A stretch of DNA of 42,802 nt from a virus: IMG/VR virus record IMGVR_UViG_3300036715_001482, positions 1 to 42,802 of that record. The stretch is one strand, 5' to 3'. The notes beneath the pieces were generated by a model. The model did no database searches, was not told where the DNA came from, and was given only the letters and a program-made list of their open reading frames with translations. A program made the position numbers and the translations under genes. Of the stretch, positions 38,126 through 42,802 are shown one piece after another (positions within the stretch are counted from its first letter, which is position 1; the number at the start of each line of letters is the position of its first letter).

Positions 38126-40591
38126 TCAGCAATCTCCCCAGGACGCGTCCGAGGTGTTGATGCCGACGGGAATGATGAGAGGATCGTCGTAGGGAATGAC
38201 TACTCGAGAGACTCCTTTAATCCGCTCTATCATCTCGGCTTTGCGGTGGGAGGGGAACTGCCCGGCGAGCGAGTCATGAACTTGGATTAGAACCTGGACC
38301 TCGGGAATCTGCTCATAGATATTCATCCAGATTCGGTTGATGTAACAGCCGACTGTGGATTGTGGAACCCAGGCAAGGGCTTCTGGGAGCACTCCATCGA
38401 GGCGGTCAAAGATGTGCCAGCGATAGCCAAACTTATTGGAGACGAAGTGGTAGCGAGTAATTTGATCGAGAGTTCGATCGTGCCATCTCTTGATACCTGG
38501 ATGCGCAGCAAACCAGGCTTTCTGAGCGCGGTCGATTTCGTGAATTCCTCTGCCAGTGTTTGCAGCAACTGTTCGCGCGCCTCCTCCGTAGTTAGTGGCA
38601 TGACAAAAGACCTTGGCGAACTCCCGCTTGTGCTTTCGCGGGCCTCGGTGGTCAGGGTACTTAGGATGCGTTTCAACCAGTTCTTCATATGGAGGCGGCT
38701 CCTGTCCGTCAATCGAGTAGACATTTAAAAGGTGGATATCAACGCCCATGCGCAGGGCGGCTTTTAGTTCCTCGTCCTCGGATTCCCAAACGACAACCTG
38801 AAGGTCTGCGCGGTCAAGGTCCATATCGAAGAAGGTAAAGCCGGGGTCTGGGACATACATGGAGCGCATGTTGGGAAGGTTGAAGGTCATCCCGCGAGCT
38901 TTGGCCTTGCCTATTGATTTTGATTTCTCGGAGGGGATGTTCTGGAGGTTGGCTCCGCCGCCGAAGGCGTTTTCGCTCGACGAAAGACGATAGGAGTAAG
39001 GTGCGCTTTTACCGCCAGCATTGCCTCCGATGTTATAAGAACAGCGCATACGCTGGTCAACATCAAGACGAGCAAGAATAAAAGTAGACAGAAACACCCC
39101 AAGAGTTCGCAGATCGGAAATTGCAGTAATGATGGGGGCAAGGAGAGGTTCCTTCTTCTTAATTGCTTGGAGGGCTTCGTCGTCACAGGTCAGGTGCCCA
39201 GGGATACCTTTTTTCGCGCGAGTCATCTGGCGCGGAGCTCCCAGATCGTCGTAGAAGAGTTTGACCATCTGGACTGGAGATTTCGGATTAATGGGATGGC
39301 CGAGGACTTCGGTGAGGAAATCCATGCGCGAGTCGATGGCCTCCTGGATTTCCATAGCAAGGGCATTCCGGCGAGCTCGGTCAACGCGAATGCCTCTGGT
39401 CATGGCCTGCAGGACGGGCCAGAACAGGCGCTGCTGGAATGCCTCAACCTCCTCCAGGCCAAGAGAGCCGATGGTTTTGTGGAGGGCTTCGCCAACCTCT
39501 CGGGTGCGCACACAGTCGGTACAGTTATAGGCCCACAGCACGTCTTCGGATTGCTTAATCCCCCAGGTTTTTCCGTCGTCTTTCCAGAACACTGGGTGCG
39601 GGGAATAGAGAGAGGAGAGAAAGCCAAGACCCTTGGGAAGTGCGACGAAGGCGGTGTGCTGGGAGATCATAGTATCCTGCGCGCCTCTGGGGATGAAGTG
39701 CCAGTGGCGATAGGTGTACTGCGCGTCGTAGAGGCCATTTTGCCACCTTACCCTGGCGTTGGCGTGAGTGAGGAGGCGGTAGAGGGCGTACACGATCTCC
39801 GCCTCTTCCTCAATTTCCCAATACCCATTACGGCGCTCGACGCACATGAACGGAATGCAAAGGGCTTGACTGGTCGACCACGAGAGGCCGGCGCAAGCGA
39901 TCTGGCCTGCGCGAGTCTCGAGGTCGAAGTCAATCCACATCGGGCCGCGCTCGACCTCAGCCTGTAGGGCCCAGAGTTGATTCATAACCTGCTGAAATCC
40001 TGGGCGAACCTGGAAATGCCAGTCGGGGAGATTGGAGTATTCCGGGCTTTCACGCTCCCGCGCGGCTCTCCGCAGGTCATTGAGCACGAGGGCGCGCGAG
40101 TCCCACTGCGCCAGCACCGCGTGAGGAGACAGGGTTGGAATTAGCTTAGGCTGCGTGGGGTTGCCGTTGACCGAGAGGCAAGAGCCCCGCCACTTCGCCA
40201 CACTCGTTGCGCCGGTAAGAGCCCACATGGGGGCATTTCCCAGCGTTACGATGACATTAGGCTTGACAATGGAGATTTCCCTGAGGAGCCTCTCGTAGGA
40301 GGCCATGAAAGCTTTCGTAACATAGGCATCCCGGAAGGGGAGGAGATCAGCTCGCCAGTCCTTTTTCTTGGTAACGATCCAGGAGGACAGGTCTCTGCCA
40401 GCCGGGCGGGTGTTGGCGAGATTGGTGAGGTAGCACTCTGATCGCATCAGGCCCGCTTCGTGAAGAAGGCGGTTGAGCTCCTGCCCGGAGGCTCCGTTGA
40501 AGGGGGTTTGAGAACGCTCGTCTTCGTGACCAAAACACTCCCCGATTAGCATAATGCGCGCGGGAACTGGACCTTCGCCAAATCTAGGCAT
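38126..40591 (-). CDS. Family-A DNA polymerase with N-terminal uracil-DNA-glycosylase-like domain
   Basis: 821 residues. Residues 1-185 resemble family-4 UDG: GECFGHEDERSQTPFNGASG at 17-36 and SPHAVLAQW at 155-163, but the N-terminal Fe-S cysteine pair of that family is absent. A 3'-5' exonuclease follows (D223-x-E225 in DFDLET). The polymerase has motif A FFDMDLDRADLQVVVWE (587-603, D589/D591), motif B KVFCHATNYGG (660-670) and motif C VHDSLAG (771-777). It replicates phage DNA. UDG-like fusion at the front of a phage PolA is known from phage SPO1. Whether the glycosylase part is active is unclear. Confidence 0.9.
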   Translation of the reverse strand: MPRFGEGPVPARIMLIGECFGHEDERSQTPFNGASGQELNRLLHEAGLMRSECYLTNLANTRPAGRDLSSWIVTKKKDWRADLLPFRDAYVTKAFMASYERLLREISIVKPNVIVTLGNAPMWALTGATSVAKWRGSCLSVNGNPTQPKLIPTLSPHAVLAQWDSRALVLNDLRRAARERESPEYSNLPDWHFQVRPGFQQVMNQLWALQAEVERGPMWIDFDLETRAGQIACAGLSWSTSQALCIPFMCVERRNGYWEIEEEAEIVYALYRLLTHANARVRWQNGLYDAQYTYRHWHFIPRGAQDTMISQHTAFVALPKGLGFLSSLYSPHPVFWKDDGKTWGIKQSEDVLWAYNCTDCVRTREVGEALHKTIGSLGLEEVEAFQQRLFWPVLQAMTRGIRVDRARRNALAMEIQEAIDSRMDFLTEVLGHPINPKSPVQMVKLFYDDLGAPRQMTRAKKGIPGHLTCDDEALQAIKKKEPLLAPIITAISDLRTLGVFLSTFILARLDVDQRMRCSYNIGGNAGGKSAPYSYRLSSSENAFGGGANLQNIPSEKSKSIGKAKARGMTFNLPNMRSMYVPDPGFTFFDMDLDRADLQVVVWESEDEELKAALRMGVDIHLLNVYSIDGQEPPPYEELVETHPKYPDHRGPRKHKREFAKVFCHATNYGGGARTVAANTGRGIHEIDRAQKAWFAAHPGIKRWHDRTLDQITRYHFVSNKFGYRWHIFDRLDGVLPEALAWVPQSTVGCYINRIWMNIYEQIPEVQVLIQVHDSLAGQFPSHRKAEMIERIKGVSRVVIPYDDPLIIPVGINTSDASWGDC

Positions 40592-40596
40592 GGAGA

Positions 40597-40917
40597 TTAA
40601 CCTTTCAGGGAGTTTATAGTTTCTAGCGAAGTGCCGTAGAACTCAGGGGAAAGCTCAATGCCCGTGGCTGCGCACTTTAGGGAATGGGCTGCGCCGAAGA
40701 CCGGGCCTGTGCCGCAGAAAGCGTCGAGAACCTTATCACCAGGTTTGGCGGAACGGCGCAGGAGTTCGTAGAAATCCCCGACAAGCTCGAGAACAGGGGC
40801 CTGGAGAAGCCCGACGCTCTGACTGGAAGACTGGAGTGTTTGATTGGCCGCTTCGGGGAATTCTCGCCGCTGGCGATCCTCGACGATAATGGACTTGAGA
40901 GAGATGAAGCGTTTCAT
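40597..40917 (-). CDS. Shrunken ParB-methyltransferase remnant, 106 aa
   Basis: Start at 40917 (MKRFISLKSIIVEDRQRREF). The first 40 residues match the opening of a ParB-like domain as found in phage ParB-methyltransferase fusions (ISIDSIIVPDRQRRE type, then SVGLLQAPVLE). Directly after it comes the end of a DNA methyltransferase: KPGDKVLDAFCGTGPVFGAA and ATGIELSPEFYGTS. The middle, with the rest of ParB and the DPPY catalytic motif, is missing without loss of frame. An internal deletion is the simplest reading. It probably cannot methylate but may bind SAM or act as a dominant form. The flanking overlaps still look like a live gene. Confidence 0.6.
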   Translation of the reverse strand: MKRFISLKSIIVEDRQRREFPEAANQTLQSSSQSVGLLQAPVLELVGDFYELLRRSAKPGDKVLDAFCGTGPVFGAAHSLKCAATGIELSPEFYGTSLETINSLKG

Positions 40918-40964
40918 GCTTTTATTCCCTGGGAAAAGGTGGAGGGGCCGAAGCCCCTCGGTGG

Positions 40965-41423
40965 TTAGGCGAGACGTGCGACGGACGTTACGCGCTCGAC
41001 CGGCTGACCTTCCCACAGCTCATGGCTAACCTTCACGAGCACCGTACGGCCTTGCATGACGCGAGCGGAGAACTTATCGCCTGCGTTGTTAAGGTCGACG
41101 GCCTCTCGGTAAAGGCGCAGTCGACGGTTTCTACCTACTCCGTTGTCGATCATTCCGTCGGGAGTGAGATCGAGCATTACGCTGTCCTTTAGGGTGATGG
41201 TTGGGGGAAGGCCCATCGAGGCTTGAAGCTCGGCGGGAACTTCGATCAGGAGGGGAACGTCCCAGGCAATGCCGGACTTTGTCGGGTCGGCTTTGCCCTG
41301 CCATGCGCGAGCGGTTACTTCACCGATAACGCCGGTGTAGTCTCCGATAGGCAGCGGAGGGCGCTTCTCGGTCGGGGTGTCAAGAGTGGCGTCGAGGAAC
41401 AGAGAGGGATCGAAAGATGACAT
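40965..41423 (-). CDS. Conserved phage protein beside the annealing ATPase (possible SSB-type), 152 aa
   Basis: Ribosome site AAGGAA. Begins MSSFDPSLFLDATLDTPTEK and has KRPPLPIGDYTGVIGEVTAR, SVMLDLTPDGMIDNG and DKFSARVMQGRTVLVKVSHE. I recall this as a conserved protein next to Sak4-type ATPases and polymerases in phages; the beta-rich middle could be an OB fold. A single-strand-binding role is inferred from the neighbours. Confidence 0.6.
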   Translation of the reverse strand: MSSFDPSLFLDATLDTPTEKRPPLPIGDYTGVIGEVTARAWQGKADPTKSGIAWDVPLLIEVPAELQASMGLPPTITLKDSVMLDLTPDGMIDNGVGRNRRLRLYREAVDLNNAGDKFSARVMQGRTVLVKVSHELWEGQPVERVTSVARLA

Positions 41424-41468
41424 GATGTTTCCTTGAAGGTTAGGTTAAGGTCAAGTTGAGCGGGGTTA

Positions 41469-41663
41469 CTAGGGGAACAGGTGCTCGGGCTGTTCGACAC
41501 AGCGGGAAGAGGGGGAGAGGGCTAAGCGCACGAACTGGTCGATTAGCTCCTCGCTAACACAATAAGCGACTATGAGGCGAGAGTAGTCGTCGGAGAGGTG
41601 TGACATTTCGTGAAGCTCCTCCTCGTAACACCATTCTCCGGAGGGCCAGTAGTAGATTAGCAT
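41469..41663 (-). CDS. Small hypothetical protein, 64 aa
   Basis: Unrecognised. Acidic and Tyr/Trp-rich at the start (MLIYYWPSGEWCYEEELHEM), helical after that, with a basic end. Its ATG begins one base after the stop of the ATPase gene (TAACATG), so it is co-translated with it. Confidence 0.55.
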   Translation of the reverse strand: MLIYYWPSGEWCYEEELHEMSHLSDDYSRLIVAYCVSEELIDQFVRLALSPSSRCVEQPEHLFP

Positions 41664-41664
41664 G

Positions 41665-42516
41665 TTAGACTCCTCCGCGACCGGTCCACTTCGCCATGAT
41701 TTGGCCGAAGTCGGGAGACTGGCGGGCCTTGATGGGGAGGTTCCGGGACTTCACGTCAACGTTGGCTGCGGCAGTATCCCAGTAGAACTTATCCCCCTCG
41801 CGCACGGTGTAAATGACGTCGCTGAAGAGCTGGGGAATTTCATTCGCGAGGGCCTTGCCGATGCTCTTGGTCATGAGCTTGACGCCGCCTGTGATCTCGT
41901 CGGTCTCGCGAGTGACGTGCGCGGTAATGGCGAAAGTGCAGGGGATGCCTTGGGTGCAGAGGCGCAGGAAGTTCATCAAGTTGTTCTGCGCAACGCCGTA
42001 GTCGGGCATGGAGGCAGTGGGCTTTGACCCAATCACCATCTTGAAGGCGGCGTTTGAGAGTTCGCTGAGCGTATCGATGGCGAAAATTCGATCGACACCC
42101 CAGGAATCGACAGCCCCAAACTTCTCTCCGGTGCGGTCGTCGGGAAAATCGGCGCAGGCACTCAGGATAGCGTGAAAGGCGTTATTGATGCCGCCTCGAT
42201 TCGGGTCAATCATCTTCGTTATGGCCTCGTAGGATAGGCGGCCAACGGAATCCGCTGCGGTCATGAGGGACTTGAGCGATAGGGGCTTCGTTATGGTGGA
42301 GTGGTAGTGGAGGGACTTCGGGACCTCAAGACCTCGATCAAGCCAGTAGCCGAGAAGGGATTCGAGGCCGTTTTCGGTGAATAGGACAAACATCTGCTTG
42401 CCGTTGGCCTCGGCCCAGTCGGCCAGTGTGCCGAGCGCGTAGGTCTTGCCGGTGCCTGCAGGGCCTTCGAGAAGAATCTTCGGGCCCATTAGGGAGGAGG
42501 GGGATGGAATTGTCAT
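41665..42516 (-). CDS. Sak4-like RecA-fold recombination ATPase
   Basis: 283 residues. Walker A GPAGTGKT at 18-25, Walker-B-like RIFAIDTLSE in the middle and a C-terminal segment (TKSIGKALANEIPQLFSDVI). The RecA-like core with TPWEN-type FTENGLESLLGYW suits Sak4-like phage ssDNA annealing/recombination ATPases. It likely works with the exonuclease at 419-1327 and the SSB-like protein downstream. Ribosome site AAGGAA 6-7 bases before ATG. Confidence 0.75.
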   Translation of the reverse strand: MTIPSPSSLMGPKILLEGPAGTGKTYALGTLADWAEANGKQMFVLFTENGLESLLGYWLDRGLEVPKSLHYHSTITKPLSLKSLMTAADSVGRLSYEAITKMIDPNRGGINNAFHAILSACADFPDDRTGEKFGAVDSWGVDRIFAIDTLSELSNAAFKMVIGSKPTASMPDYGVAQNNLMNFLRLCTQGIPCTFAITAHVTRETDEITGGVKLMTKSIGKALANEIPQLFSDVIYTVREGDKFYWDTAAANVDVKSRNLPIKARQSPDFGQIMAKWTGRGGV

Positions 42517-42536
42517 GAGAGTTCCTTGGATTTGAC

Positions 42537-42791
42537 TCAGTGAGCGAGAGGCCGCGCGTCGGCATCCTGAAGGCCGAAGGTTGTGAATTCACTAACAAAG
42601 CGATCAAACACCGCCTGCGCGAGGAATTGCATGAACGGCTCGGATAGGACTTGGTGAAGGGATGGAAGGGGGCGTGTGCACTCGTACCCGTGCTGGGAGA
42701 CGTGGGCGATTGCGATCTGGGCGGAGTTCTCGTCAAAAGTAAACTGAACGTCCCAGTCTTGGCCGGCGGCCTTAATTATCAGTAGGTTCAT
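42537..42791 (-). CDS. Hypothetical protein at the right edge, 84 aa
   Basis: Begins MNLLIIKAAGQDWDVQFTFD with a beta-rich first half, then a helical half (VLSEPFMQFLAQAVFDRFVS). It lies 20 bases before the Sak4-like gene in the same direction. Only 11 bases of sequence remain upstream, so the start cannot be checked for a ribosome site. Family unknown. Confidence 0.55.
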   Translation of the reverse strand: MNLLIIKAAGQDWDVQFTFDENSAQIAIAHVSQHGYECTRPLPSLHQVLSEPFMQFLAQAVFDRFVSEFTTFGLQDADARPLAH

Positions 42792-42802
42792 GGCAGGGGC
42801 TC

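Noticed and set aside
39167-39967. 266-aa plus-strand frame
   Set aside because: Antisense of the polymerase gene, whose motifs A, B and C are certain.
1-42802. tRNA, CRISPR array, diversity-generating retroelement, integrase or lysogeny repressor
   Set aside because: Looked for by eye and not found; the spaced repeats in 4264-4897 are too few and unlike CRISPR, and no reverse transcriptase or tyrosine/serine recombinase motif is present.

Overview
The window looks like a complete or nearly complete genome of a short-tailed (podovirus-like) double-stranded DNA phage of a GC-rich Gram-negative bacterium. Supporting signs are a terminase pair, a P22-type portal with gp4-like and gp10-like tail factors, ejection proteins, a holin with an Rz/Rz1 spanin pair, and no long-tail genes. 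I see no integrase, CI-like repressor, RNA polymerase, tRNA or CRISPR. Two strong sigma-54-type promoters suggest that late genes depend on the host RpoN. The host species cannot be named from this sequence alone.

Layout. Positions 66-5317 (minus strand): small early genes, a RecB/Cas4-like exonuclease with an iron-sulfur cysteine set, and a repeat-dense 634-base non-coding block (4264-4897) that may be an origin or control region. Positions 5318-5743: divergent control region with two tandem sigma-54 promoters facing right, followed by a very C-rich leader. Positions 5744-32902 (plus strand): late genes in the order terminase, portal, GroES-like co-chaperonin, scaffold, major capsid, a run of virion/fibre proteins, gp4-like and gp10-like tail factors, acetyltransferase, three ejection proteins (the last a 1931-residue polyvalent protein), a PurD-like ATP-grasp enzyme, a DUF5675 protein, and holin/spanin genes. 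Positions 32957-42791 (minus strand): accessory genes followed upstream by DUF3987 ATPase, UDG-PolA fusion polymerase, a shrunken ParB-methyltransferase remnant, an SSB-like protein and a Sak4-like ATPase.

If the molecule is circular (or circularly permuted), the two minus-strand blocks join into one leftward early region running 5317 to 66 and then 42791 to 32957. The exonuclease and the Sak4-like ATPase then become near neighbours, and there is one divergent start (about 5.3 kb) and one convergent end (about 32.9 kb).

The most unusual part is 32.9-35.3 kb. At the convergent end lies what reads as an array of integron-type gene cassettes. Six small minus-strand genes, one a DNA methyltransferase, are each bounded by attC-like recombination sites. 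The end boxes of each cassette are complementary to each other (7/7 in two cassettes, 6/7 in two, 5/7 in two), as cassette theory predicts. Two of the sites have lost their central hairpin. No integron integrase is present, so this would be an integrase-less attC cluster carried by a phage.
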